A DNA stretch of 14,350 nt from Isotricha intestinalis (GCA_023807065.1 JAJJLU010004357.1:1-14350); one strand, 5' to 3'. Counted from the stretch's first letter, positions 1-8,613 are shown. Numbers and translations: made by a program. Notes: generated by a model from the letters alone, not told the origin.

Positions 1-241
1 TCTATTATATTTTTATTCTTTCATGAAAAAATGTCTTATCAAAAAGTCAATCCTAATCATTAATTAAAATAATATTTTTACTAATAAAATTATATGAATT
101 AAAAATAATAATTAATTAAAATAATTTTTACGATAATTAAAAAAAACTAATAAAATTTTAATTTACAATAATTCATATAATATAATGAAAATAAATAAAA
201 ATTAAAACTTCTTGTTTTTATTTTTTAAAGAAAAAAAAAAA

Positions 242-2251
242 ATGAAAGACTTTGAAAAATGTATAATTGAATTACAAAAGCCAGAAAAAGAAAGAGACCT
301 TCCAACAATATTAAAATACATTCAAACTTTAAAAGGATTTGTAAACATATTAAAATTAACAAATGATGATTTCAATTTTAATTTAACCGAATGTGCAAAA
401 ATATTAAATTATAGTAGAAGAGAAGAAAATGAAATAATAGTAGAAGAAGGAGAAAAAGGAGATTCTTTTTTTTTATTATTAAAAGGTTCTGTTTCTTTTT
501 TAATAAGTAAACAAAAAAAATATGAAATGACAAAAGAAGAATATTTATTTCATTTATTTAAATTAAGAAAAAATAATGCTAATGAACTTTTAAGACAATG
601 TTTACAATTAAATGCTTTAGTTTTTCCAATTGAAGATTCTTCTTTTGATAATTTTTTAAAAAATTTAGTGAAAAAAAAAACAAAGAATGAAGAATTATTA
701 GATAATAAAATTATATATTCAGCGGCAAAAAATTTATATAAATATATAAAAACACATGATTATTCAAAAGATAAAAAAATAACAATAGAAAATTATATAA
801 ATAGAAATAATGTAAATTTAGAAAATGAAGAAGATTATTTTTCTTATGAAAATAAAGAAAAAAAAAGAGTAAAGAAAACAGTTACAATTCCAAATTTTAT
901 TGTTATTGGAAAAAGCGGAAAAGGAGAAACTTTTGGTGAATTAGCTTTAGAAGAAAATGGAGGAAAAAGAAAAGCTACAGTAATTACTAATGAAATTACT
1001 CATTTTGCTATTATTTATAGAAATCAATATAATACTTTATTAAAAAATGCTATTGAAAAAGTTAAAAAAAAATTCTTCACAGTTATTAATTATTATAATA
1101 TTTTTTCTAGCATTTCTCCTTTGTCTCTTGAAAAAAAATATTATAAGTTATTTACAATGATTAAAATTGAAAAAGGAAAAAATTTAATTTATCAAAATGA
1201 AGAAAATGATAAAGTTTATTTTATTATTAATGGAGATTTTGAAATTAGTACTTTTAGAAATATATTTGAAATAAATGAGTTAATTATTTATTATAAGAAA
1301 TTTATTAGAAAATATAGTTCTAAAAATGATTTTAAATTCTATAATCCTAATAATGAAATAAGAGAAAATGAAGATTTAACTTTAAATAAGAAATTTAAAA
1401 CTGAAGAACAAAATAAAATATTATTTGAAAGGAGAATTATTAAACTAAATATTTTTCAAAATAAAGATATTTTAGGTTTATCTGATTTAATGTTACCAAT
1501 TACCACTTATATTTATAAAGGTTTAATTAATTGTAAATGTGTTGGTCAAGATAATCAAATTTATTCTCTTCAAAGAAATAATTTTTTTTTTATTATGGAG
1601 CATGAAGAAGATATTAAAGATAAAACAATAGAATATGAAATAAATAAAATGAAAATATTAATTCAAAGATTAGAAATGCATAAAGATAAAATTTATAATT
1701 TAATTAAAAAGAAAGATGATGAACTTCAAAAAATTTCACAAGAAATGAATTTAAATAATTTAATTAATCATAGAAAAAATAGGTTTACAAATATCGATAA
1801 AAATGTTATTGTTGAAAATCAAGAAATAAAAAATATAATGGAAAAAGTTGAAAAAGATAAAGAAAATAAAAGAAAATTATGGGAAAGTGAAAGAAAAAAA
1901 ATAAATAAATTTGATATATTTAAAAATAAAAGATTAATTCTTCCAAAAATTAAAGTTAATAATACTATTCAAAGAGAAAATTCTGGAAATTTAAGTAATA
2001 GATTAATAACAAGTAATAGTGAATTGTATGTTGAGAAATATAAAGAAAAATTAATTCAAAAAAATTTATATGAAGGAGTTTTTAATTCTTATGCTTTTAC
2101 TGAAAGAAATGAAAATGAAAAAAATAATTTTAATAATAATAAAATTTTAAGTCCTATTGTTGATAAAAGAAATAAAATATATGATGCTTTAATTTTAGAT
2201 AGATTTAATTCATGTTATACTACTGCTTTGAGAAAAATAAAATATTCTTAA
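242..2251 (+). CDS. Cyclic nucleotide-binding domain protein with coiled-coil tail
   Basis: Predicted 669-aa soluble protein that likely senses cAMP or cGMP. The ATG at 242 is chosen; the frame is open further upstream but holds no earlier ATG. Residues 64-89 (EIIVEEGEKGDSFFLLLKG) form the first strands of a cNMP-binding beta-roll. An insertion of about 125 Lys/Asn-rich residues follows, then the phosphate-binding cassette at about 228-247 (GETFGELAL...KRKATV), which keeps the Glu (E233) and Arg (R243) that contact ribose and phosphate in the PKA/CAP family. A second roll starts near 305 (NLIYQNEENDKVYFIINGDFEIS), but its matching segment (GLSDLMLP) lacks the GELA and Arg signature, so it is probably non-binding. 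Residues 460-510 look like a charged coiled coil, followed by a basic tail with ILPKIK. No kinase or channel domain is visible, so it is a stand-alone regulator or scaffold. Family call is firm; ligand and partner are unknown. Confidence 0.85.
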   Translation: MKDFEKCIIELQKPEKERDLPTILKYIQTLKGFVNILKLTNDDFNFNLTECAKILNYSRREENEIIVEEGEKGDSFFLLLKGSVSFLISKQKKYEMTKEEYLFHLFKLRKNNANELLRQCLQLNALVFPIEDSSFDNFLKNLVKKKTKNEELLDNKIIYSAAKNLYKYIKTHDYSKDKKITIENYINRNNVNLENEEDYFSYENKEKKRVKKTVTIPNFIVIGKSGKGETFGELALEENGGKRKATVITNEITHFAIIYRNQYNTLLKNAIEKVKKKFFTVINYYNIFSSISPLSLEKKYYKLFTMIKIEKGKNLIYQNEENDKVYFIINGDFEISTFRNIFEINELIIYYKKFIRKYSSKNDFKFYNPNNEIRENEDLTLNKKFKTEEQNKILFERRIIKLNIFQNKDILGLSDLMLPITTYIYKGLINCKCVGQDNQIYSLQRNNFFFIMEHEEDIKDKTIEYEINKMKILIQRLEMHKDKIYNLIKKKDDELQKISQEMNLNNLINHRKNRFTNIDKNVIVENQEIKNIMEKVEKDKENKRKLWESERKKINKFDIFKNKRLILPKIKVNNTIQRENSGNLSNRLITSNSELYVEKYKEKLIQKNLYEGVFNSYAFTERNENEKNNFNNNKILSPIVDKRNKIYDALILDRFNSCYTTALRKIKYS

Positions 2252-2422
2252 AAAAAATATTTTTTTTATTATCATTTTTTAAGGAAATTTTATTTTTAGA
2301 TGATTTTATATTTTTGATTATATAAATTATATATTTTATAATATTATTTTTTTTAATTATTTTTTTATTTAAAAATAGAATGATGTTAAAATTAAATTAT
2401 TAAAAAATAGAATTTTTAAAAA

Positions 2423-3622
2423 ATGGATTTTAATATAGAAGATATTGATTTAGAAGAAAAAAGAGATTTCATTTTTCAAAAAGCAGATTTTATTATTGAA
2501 AATGAAGATTTATTTAAAACTGGGACATATAAATTAAAAAAAAAAGAAGAAAAAAAATTAGAATTTAATAATATATCAATAAAAGAAAAACATTACATAA
2601 TAGAGAAAAAAAAAATAGATGATAATATTGAATTGTTAGAAAAAAATATAATAAATCAACATGAAATTTCATCAAAAAATATAATGGAATTTAATATAAG
2701 AAAATCAATATTAGATCCAAATAAAATAAATTTTTTTAAAGGATATAATAATAAAAATAAATCAAGAAATTCTATTATTAATATATCAAATTTATCATCA
2801 ACAAAATCAATGGAAAAAACTCTTATTTCAAAAAAAATAAATTTAATAAAAAAAACACAAAATAAAACTTTTAATAATACTTTATCAAGTTTCGAAAAAA
2901 AAAAAATAATTTCATTTCCAAAAATAAAATTAAAAGATGTTTTATTAAGAAAAACCTTTTTTAAAATTCCTACTTTATTATCTAAATCAATAAATCAAAA
3001 ACCAAAAATAAAAAAACAAAATAAATTAAATAATAATAAAACTTATGATGCAGAAGATTTAATAAATGATTTAAGAAGAACTCAATTAAAATTTATTTTA
3101 AAAAATGAAGATAAATTAAATAAAGAAAAAGGGAATTATTCAAATAATTTTAATATAGCTTGTAAAAATTATTTTAAATCACATAAACATAATAATTATT
3201 TTAATTTAACAATAAAATCAAAGGAAGATAGATTTATTAATAATTTAAATAAATATGAAAAATCAAAAAAAGAATTTCCAAAATTAAAAAAAGCTATTAA
3301 TGAAATTGAAGGAATTGAAGGAGAAAATGAAAAAAGAAAAATAATTTGTAGTGATTATTATTTTTGTATTAATGAAAATTTAAATAAATTAAGAAAAAAA
3401 ATAAAAATCAGATTAAATGATAAAAAAAGAACAATTCTGTCTTCTAAATCTTTTGAAAAAAAAACCAGACATAAAGTTAGACTTAAAACTTCTTTTAATC
3501 AAAGAAATATTGATCCAATAAATAATACAAGAAAAAAAAATGATATTGAATTAATATTATCTGATATAGAAAAAGAAAGTGATTTTGTAAATAAAGAATT
3601 AAATAATTGGAAGAAAGTTTAA
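2423..3622 (+). CDS. Unknown Lys/Asn-rich basic protein
   Basis: A 399-aa protein I do not recognise. It starts at an ATG in an A-run (AAAAAATGG) and ends in TAA. The N-terminal 60 residues are acidic (NIEDIDLEEKRDF). The rest is strongly basic and rich in Lys, Asn, Ile and Ser, with no signal peptide, membrane segment or recognisable catalytic motif. Around residues 165-190 there is a less biased, possibly conserved stretch (SFPKIKLKDVLLRKTFFKIPTLLSKS). Other candidate conserved blocks are DAEDLINDLRRTQLKFILKNEDKL near 210-235 and CKNYFKSHKHNNYFNLT near 247-263. It lies 171 nt after the cNMP-binding gene and 65 nt before the eIF4E-like gene, all on the same strand. The single long ORF and its codon use support a real gene; function cannot be inferred. 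Confidence 0.75.
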   Translation: MDFNIEDIDLEEKRDFIFQKADFIIENEDLFKTGTYKLKKKEEKKLEFNNISIKEKHYIIEKKKIDDNIELLEKNIINQHEISSKNIMEFNIRKSILDPNKINFFKGYNNKNKSRNSIINISNLSSTKSMEKTLISKKINLIKKTQNKTFNNTLSSFEKKKIISFPKIKLKDVLLRKTFFKIPTLLSKSINQKPKIKKQNKLNNNKTYDAEDLINDLRRTQLKFILKNEDKLNKEKGNYSNNFNIACKNYFKSHKHNNYFNLTIKSKEDRFINNLNKYEKSKKEFPKLKKAINEIEGIEGENEKRKIICSDYYFCINENLNKLRKKIKIRLNDKKRTILSSKSFEKKTRHKVRLKTSFNQRNIDPINNTRKKNDIELILSDIEKESDFVNKELNNWKKV

Positions 3623-3687
3623 AAAAAATAAATAATATTGTATCATTTAAAATTAATAATATAAATTAAATATTTAAAGAAAAAAAA

Positions 3688-4254
3688 ATGAAATCAAAAA
3701 ATTATTTAAACGAAAAATATTCTTTCTATTATAGATTAATAGAACAAAATATATCAAATCAAAAGACAGATGTTACTCAATATGAAAATTCAATAAAAAA
3801 AATAGCAGAATTTAATAATATAGAAGATTTTTGGAAAATATTTCAACATATAAAAAAACCAGAAAAATTAAATAATGGAATAGAAATTCAATTATTTAAA
3901 AATGAAATTAAACCTTTATGGGAAGATGAATTAAATAAGAAAGGAGGAAGATTTTCTATTAAATTAAAAAAAGAATTATCTTCTTTTGTTTGGGAAGAAA
4001 TTATTTTACATTTTATTGGAGGAAATATTAATAATAAAATTAAAGATGAAATTAATGGAATTATTATTAGTATTAGAAAAGACTTTTGCTTTTTACAAAT
4101 TTGGTTTAAAAAATATGAAAAAAATAATATTAATGATATTTCTAATTATTTAAGAGATATTTTATTTATTCCTAAAGAAATTGATTTAGATGTTAAATCT
4201 TTTACTAAACATTATGATAATTATTATAGAAGAAATTCTTACAAAGGGAAATAA
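3688..4254 (+). CDS. eIF4E-family mRNA cap-binding protein, 4EHP-like (class II)
   Basis: A 188-aa protein with nearly the whole eIF4E core. Visible blocks are YENSIKKIAEFNNIEDFWKI (31-50), the cap-binding IKPLWEDELNKKGG (74-87), VWEEIILHFIGG (101-112), EINGIIISIRK (121-131) and LQIWFKK (136-142). W78 and E79 match human W102/E103, which stack on and hydrogen-bond the m7G cap. W49 matches W73, the eIF4G/4E-BP docking Trp. R130 and W139 match R157 and W166. The other stacking Trp (human W56) is Tyr here (Y32), as in eIF4E2/4EHP, whose QSYEQNIKQI block closely resembles QYENSIKKI. GGRF replaces the usual GGRW/GGKW. The N- and C-terminal tails are short compared with the usual 215-245 aa. It probably binds capped mRNA in the cytoplasm, either as a translation repressor like 4EHP or as a divergent initiation factor. 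Confidence 0.93.
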   Translation: MKSKNYLNEKYSFYYRLIEQNISNQKTDVTQYENSIKKIAEFNNIEDFWKIFQHIKKPEKLNNGIEIQLFKNEIKPLWEDELNKKGGRFSIKLKKELSSFVWEEIILHFIGGNINNKIKDEINGIIISIRKDFCFLQIWFKKYEKNNINDISNYLRDILFIPKEIDLDVKSFTKHYDNYYRRNSYKGK

Positions 4255-4483
4255 AATAAATTATAAATGGAATGATAATATAATAATTATTAAGTATATT
4301 TGTATGAAGGAAGTTAATTTTTAAAATAGATTTTATTTATTTAATTTTTTTTATAAGTATTTATGCAAGGATTTAAATTATCTTTTTAATAATATAATAT
4401 TTAATTAAAAGAAAAAAAAATAATTAAGAAAAAAACAATTAAACTTTGATAAAATAATCAAACAAACAAAAAAATAAAATATT

Positions 4484-5077
4484 TCAAATAATTTTTCTTC
4501 TTTCCATAAATTTTTTTAAATAATAAGTTTCAACTCCTCCAATAAGAATCATAACAAAAATAATAATAAAAGAACAAGTAATAATTCTTTTAGTTAATTG
4601 TTGTATAGAAATTTCAAAATGTATATCATGATTATAACTTCTATGATAAAAATGTTGAATGTTTTTTTTTCTTTCGATAATTTTTTCAATTTCAATTTCA
4701 CTTTTTTTAAAATCTCTAGTTTTAGCTAAAGAAGAAAAATCTTTTGCAGCAATTCCAGATTTAAGAAAAATGGAAAAATTCGTTTTTTTATAATTTTCAT
4801 TATATAAACAAAATTCATAATAATCATCATATTCTGAAACAAAAGAAAATGTATGAATTTCAGTTTTATTACTATATAATATTTTCTTTGTTGGCATAAA
4901 TATTGATAATTCTATTGGATTGTCACTATATATTGATATTATTGTTACTGTTCCTATTTTGTAATATTCTTCTAAACATATTTCTTCTTTTTCTAATAGC
5001 GTTTGTTCAAAGGAAAATTGCTGGGATATTATATTTGAAAATAATATTTGGATTATTAATAAATTTAGGTAATTCAT
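4484..5077 (-). CDS. p24/TMED (emp24/gp25L) family cargo receptor
   Basis: A 197-aa type I membrane protein of the p24 family, which works in COPI/COPII vesicle traffic between ER and Golgi. Residues 1-18 form a signal peptide. The GOLD domain follows, with the conserved cysteine pair C34 (LLEKEEICLEEYYKIG) and C90 (DYYEFCLYN) that forms the family disulfide. Next come the GIAAKDFSSLAK segment (108-119), an amphipathic Glu/Lys-rich coiled-coil region (about 124-160), one TM helix (about 165-185) and a short cytosolic tail, YYLKKFMERRKII. The tail carries aromatic and dibasic residues of the coatomer-binding type. Length is normal for the family. The stop is TGA immediately after the tail, which argues that TGA is a genuine stop in this organism. 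Its 3' end converges on the eIF4E-like gene. Subfamily (alpha, beta, gamma or delta) is not assigned. Confidence 0.93.
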   Translation of the reverse strand: MNYLNLLIIQILFSNIISQQFSFEQTLLEKEEICLEEYYKIGTVTIISIYSDNPIELSIFMPTKKILYSNKTEIHTFSFVSEYDDYYEFCLYNENYKKTNFSIFLKSGIAAKDFSSLAKTRDFKKSEIEIEKIIERKKNIQHFYHRSYNHDIHFEISIQQLTKRIITCSFIIIFVMILIGGVETYYLKKFMERRKII

Positions 5078-5670
5078 TTTTTATTTTTTTAAATTATTTT
5101 TATTTGTTTTACTTTTTTAAATGATATTTTTCAAAATCATTAAATTTATAAAAACATCATCCCTTAAAATATTCAATCTTGAAGGATTTAAGGTTTATTT
5201 TTTTTATTTAAAAGAAATATTTCAAGAATTAAAAATATGATTTATATAATTGTTTTAAGAAAGGAAAAACATAATTAAATTTAATAAATAAGTTTAAATT
5301 ATCCAACAATAGATAAATGAAAATAATAATTATATAATTTCAAACAAAAATATTTTTCAACAAAATAATCAATTAATATCCAAAACAAAATAAACATTTC
5401 AATATCTTTAAGAAGAATAAACACTAAAAAAATGAAAATATAAAAAGATAAATATACTCAAGCTCATCAAATATTTTCAAACCTATAAAAATTTGAATTA
5501 AATTTATTTAAAGACTTAATAAAACAAAGACTCGAATTATAAAAAAATAATTTATTCTTTTTTGTAAATAATTTATAATTTTAAATTATATATATATGTG
5601 ATTAATAATAATTTCCATTTAAAAAAATAATCTAAATTTTCCAATAAAAATTTACCTTTTAATATTATAT
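5078..5670. other. Long intergenic stretch with hairpins and a possible coding relic
   Basis: This is about 590 nt without an intact gene, between the start of the p24 gene and the stop of the next - strand gene. Near the p24 start it holds two inverted repeats: AATGAT...ATCATT at about 5121-5141, and CCTTAAAAT (5162-5170) with ATTTAAGG (5186-5193). A TGAAGGATTTA word lies at 5180-5190. From about 5342 to 5570 the + strand has a coding-like frame (5432: MKI*KDKYTQAHQIFSNL*KFELNLFKDLIKQRLEL*) broken only by TAA codons. It might be a dead gene piece, but TAA is common by chance at this base composition. No tRNA or other RNA gene is seen. Confidence 0.4.
5162..5193. repeat. Inverted repeat upstream of the p24 gene
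   Basis: The arms CCTTAAAAT (5162-5170) and ATTTAAGG (5186-5193) pair with one mismatch or bulge around a 15-nt loop, 85-116 nt before the p24 start codon. The arms contain four G/C bases each, unusual for spacer DNA here. The right arm overlaps the TGAAGGATTTA word. It could be a regulator-binding site or chance; no transcript end can be placed from sequence alone. Confidence 0.3.
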
Positions 5671-6294
5671 CTAAATATTTTTAGGATTATATAAAAATCT
5701 TCTATAAGTGACAACTTTATGTTTTAATTCATCACAATTTTCTTGTTTTAAAATTTTAAGTTTTAAATTTCTTTTTTCATTAGAATACTTAATATAAACA
5801 TCTTGAATATATCTTGGAATACCTTTAATTTGATAAGAATAAATTTTAGGTAAACTATAATTTCTTAAATCATTTTTTAAATATAAATTTTCTATACTTT
5901 TAGAAAAAGGTTTTTCATATTTTTGAAGATTAAATTTATTAAGATTCTTCCTATTTTTCTTTAATAAATAAGTATAAGTTGTATTTAAAAATTTATATTT
6001 TTTATTTTTAATTGGAATTTCTAATAAATTAATATTATTTTTTTGAATTATTCCTGTTAAATCATCTAACATTGTTATTCCTGAATTATTAGTTTCTGAA
6101 TGAGAAATTTTATTATAATTCTTTTTTGGATAATATATTATATTTCCCTTTGAATCAAGTAAATTTTTTTTGTTTTCAATATTTTCCTTTTTAAAGCATT
6201 TATACATTGAAATATTTCTTAAAGTTTTATATGGAGATAATATTTTTTGAAAATTACTTTTTTCAGGAAAATAATTAGATAATATTTTTTCCAT
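5671..6294 (-). CDS. Unknown small basic protein
   Basis: A 207-aa protein I do not recognise. It starts at an ATG in a normal A-rich context and ends with TAG, followed two codons later by an in-frame TAA. It is rich in Lys, Asn, Tyr and Leu, with no signal peptide, TM helix or known motif. Stretches that look less low-complexity, and so perhaps conserved, are NYFPEKSNFQKILSPYKTLR at the N terminus, ITMLDDLTGIIQKN near residue 74, YSLPKIYSYQIKGIPRYIQD near 145, and HKVVTYRRFLYNPKNI at the C terminus. It is transcribed divergently from the coiled-coil gene at 6380 across an 85-nt spacer that must hold both promoters. A lineage-specific protein is most likely. Confidence 0.7.
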   Translation of the reverse strand: MEKILSNYFPEKSNFQKILSPYKTLRNISMYKCFKKENIENKKNLLDSKGNIIYYPKKNYNKISHSETNNSGITMLDDLTGIIQKNNINLLEIPIKNKKYKFLNTTYTYLLKKNRKNLNKFNLQKYEKPFSKSIENLYLKNDLRNYSLPKIYSYQIKGIPRYIQDVYIKYSNEKRNLKLKILKQENCDELKHKVVTYRRFLYNPKNI

Positions 6295-6379
6295 TATTTA
6301 ATTCCTTTAATTATAAGTTTATTTATTATTTTTTTGATTAAAAATGATAAAATAAAATTATTTTTACAAAAATAAAAAA
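6295..6379. promoter_or_regulatory. Divergent promoter spacer
   Basis: Only 85 nt separate the start codons of the unknown gene on the - strand (6294) and the coiled-coil gene on the + strand (6380). Both promoters, or one bidirectional promoter, must lie here unless they overlap the coding regions. The spacer is almost pure A/T apart from AATTCCTTTAATTATAAG near 6300-6317. No defined TATA box can be told apart from background at this composition. Confidence 0.45.
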
Positions 6380-7711
6380 ATGAACCAAAGAAAATTTACA
6401 AGGAATAAATCAAAAAAAAAAACTAATAAACCAAATAAATCATTTTTTATGAAATTAAGGAAAAAAATATATGAAAGAACAATAAGAAAAAAATATGGTG
6501 ATCCATATATAAAAATATTAATTCCAAAAGATGAAATAATAGAAAAAGAACAAATTCCAAAATATATTGATTTATATAAAACAAATAAACTAATAACTAA
6601 ATTTAGATGTAGATTATATTCTCTTTATATAGATATAAATTTGTATTTTTCTTCAAATGAATATTTAATTGATTTTTTTAAAAGATTATTAAGTAATATA
6701 TTAATTAAATATAACATTTATAATAATTGTAATTTTTATCCTAATTATTTTCCTTTGGAAAAAAATTTAAAAAGTCTTTTATCTTTATATATATCAAAAA
6801 TAAAAAGAATAAATAAAAAAAAAATAAAAGAAGCTTTAGGAGAAAAAGAAGAAAAAAATAATGATTCTAAATCATTTCACAGTATTAATGATAATTCTAA
6901 TTTTCTTCAATCTTTAATTGAAAATGAATTACCAAGTGAAAAATATTCTAATTATTTAGAAACAAATATAAATTTAAATAAAGAAAATAAAAAATTGAAA
7001 GATAACGAAATAAATGAAATTGAAAATTTTATAGAAAGAATATCGAAAATAGAATTAGAAAAAGAAAAAAAAGAAAAAGAAAAAAGAGAAATAGAAAGAA
7101 GAAAAAAAAGAGAAAAAGAAAAACTTTTAAGAAAAAAATTTAAAGAAACTCAAAAGGAAATAAAAAGATCAAGAATGAAAAAAATAGTTACAGTAGTTCA
7201 ACAAGATTCAATATTATTAAAGAATTTAAGAAGAAGATCATCAACAGTCCAATCACAAACATATGATAATAATATTGAAATTGACATTCAACCTAAATTT
7301 AAACAAATAATAGATTTTATTGGTGGAAAAAAAGAAAAAGAAAAATTAGAATTTAAGAAAGATTATGTTTTAGAAAAATTAGTTGAAATTTCTAAAAACA
7401 AAAAAAAATATATCTGTGGAGTTAATTATTTAAAAAAAGTTAAAAATGGTTATTATAAAGATATTCCTGATAGTTTTATTGGGATTAATGATTTTAGTCA
7501 AAATCAAAAAAATTTAAGTGCTTTAAAAGATACTCAAAAATATTTAAAAAAAGTCAGTAATACTATTTCTCATGAAAATGATTATATGAGAAAAAGTTTT
7601 ACTTTGAAAAAAATTATTAAATGTCCTAATATTTATACTCTAGATTATGATAATAATAATAGTTATAATATTAAGAAATATTATCTAAATGTTGGAAATA
7701 TGATTGAATAA
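6380..7711 (+). CDS. Unknown coiled-coil protein
   Basis: A 443-aa protein with no family I can name. The N-terminal 30 residues are very basic (FTRNKSKKKTNKPNK), possibly a nuclear or microtubule-binding signal. Residues 35-150 look like a folded domain: KYGDPYIKILIPKDEIIEKEQIPKYIDLY, a tyrosine-rich FRCRLYSLYIDINLYF, and leucine-rich helices. An acidic/serine linker (151-200) follows. Residues 214-268 are a charged single helix or coiled coil (ELEKEKKEKEKREIERRKKREKEK). The C-terminal part (from about 300) again has mixed composition, for example DFIGGKKEKEKLEFKKDYVLEKLVEI and KNGYYKDIPDSFIGINDFSQNQKN. No TM segment or catalytic motif is seen. It converges on the four-TM protein gene with about 195 nt between stops. 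A cytoskeletal or structural role is possible but only a guess. Confidence 0.75.
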   Translation: MNQRKFTRNKSKKKTNKPNKSFFMKLRKKIYERTIRKKYGDPYIKILIPKDEIIEKEQIPKYIDLYKTNKLITKFRCRLYSLYIDINLYFSSNEYLIDFFKRLLSNILIKYNIYNNCNFYPNYFPLEKNLKSLLSLYISKIKRINKKKIKEALGEKEEKNNDSKSFHSINDNSNFLQSLIENELPSEKYSNYLETNINLNKENKKLKDNEINEIENFIERISKIELEKEKKEKEKREIERRKKREKEKLLRKKFKETQKEIKRSRMKKIVTVVQQDSILLKNLRRRSSTVQSQTYDNNIEIDIQPKFKQIIDFIGGKKEKEKLEFKKDYVLEKLVEISKNKKKYICGVNYLKKVKNGYYKDIPDSFIGINDFSQNQKNLSALKDTQKYLKKVSNTISHENDYMRKSFTLKKIIKCPNIYTLDYDNNNSYNIKKYYLNVGNMIE

Positions 7712-7906
7712 TTTTATTTTATATATATTCCTTATAAATGAAATTTTCAGTGTATTAATGGAAAAAAGTGTTTTTAAATAATAATATTTTTTTATATTGT
7801 TTTTCATTTTTAATGTAAAAAAATTTACATAATAAAAAACTGATGAAAAGCAATAAAAATAAAAATAATAAAAACATGTTAAAAAAATAAATAATCTAAA
7901 ATAAAT

Positions 7907-8613
7907 TTAACCACTTAATTCACTATTATTATCAATTTCATCTTCTTCTTTAATAGTATCTTTAATAGGTTTGGTTCTTAAATTAATAGATTGTTCATTA
8001 TTTTTTCTCATAGACCAATTAGTATTACTATTATCCATTTTATTTTCTAAATCTTGAATAAATTGATCATGTTGTTCTCCTCTATAAAAATCATCTTTTT
8101 TTCCTAAAATTTCAGAATAACTTTTCATAAAAAATATACAAATTATTCTTAAAAAAATAGTTAAAAATGTTAAAGTTAAAATTACAAAATTTATATGATC
8201 ATTAATATAATTTTCTTTGTATTTATCAGAAGGAAAAATTAATTCTATTATTTGTATTGTTGTTGAAAAAAGAAAAAAACCTATTCCAATTATAATATAT
8301 AATATTATTGTTATTATTGTTATTATTTTTTTTTTCAAACATAATAATATTAATAGTAAACAAATTATTGATATGGATGTTATTAATATTATTTTTAATT
8401 TTAATGATGATTTGTTATTTATTAAATAACTGTTTTCTAATATTGAAATTGAAGATACGAAACATAAATCTATTATTAAAAGTACTGTACAAAAAAATAA
8501 ATTTTTACATAATTCATTTTTTATTATATTTACTATAATTTTATTTTAGTTTTTATTTAATTTTTACTTTCAGGTTGAGCTGCTGAAAAACGAGATGTTA
8601 AATTATTTTCCAT
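7907..8613 (-). CDS. Four-TM membrane protein, two exons
   Basis: The gene is complete only after splicing. Exon 1 (8613-8568) encodes MENNLTSRFSAAQPE plus one base; exon 2 (8532-7907) follows a 35-nt intron in phase 1, giving 223 aa. The exon-2 frame is open up to the intron but lacks an ATG at a suitable place, and exon 1 gives an ATG in the usual A-rich context. Four hydrophobic segments are visible at about 26-46, 60-81, 85-115 (long, could bend) and 129-151. A hydrophilic C-terminal tail of about 70 residues follows (GEQHDQFIQDLENKMDNSNTNWSMRKNNEQ...), ending in an acidic ELSG. Short loops between TM1/2 (LENSYLINNKSS) and TM3/4 (FPSDKYKENYINDH) resemble tetraspan proteins in layout, but the tetraspanin CCG motif is missing. 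Function and compartment are unknown. Confidence 0.78.
8533..8567 (-). other. 35-nt GT-AG spliceosomal intron
   Basis: On the - strand the insert begins GTAAAAATTA and ends AAATTATAG. It contains an ACTAA branch-point-like word about 13-17 nt before the acceptor. It carries an in-frame TAA, so the mRNA cannot be read through it. Removing exactly 35 nt (not a multiple of 3) joins the reading frames of both exons at codon 16 (A|TA, Ile). The donor GTAAAA fits the usual GTA[AG] consensus. Confidence 0.82.

Noticed and set aside
212..241. An upstream TTG start adding ten residues to the cNMP-binding protein
   Set aside because: A eukaryotic nuclear gene is expected to use ATG. The ATG at 242 follows an A-run like the other genes' starts.
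4903..5124. A + strand hydrophobic ORF opposite the p24 gene
   Set aside because: It is the antisense shadow of the p24 N-terminal coding region; its Leu/Ile/Phe richness is the reverse complement of A-rich codons.
8217..8538. Two short hydrophobic + strand ORFs
   Set aside because: Both lie antisense to the four-TM protein exon and intron and show only the mirrored T-rich composition.
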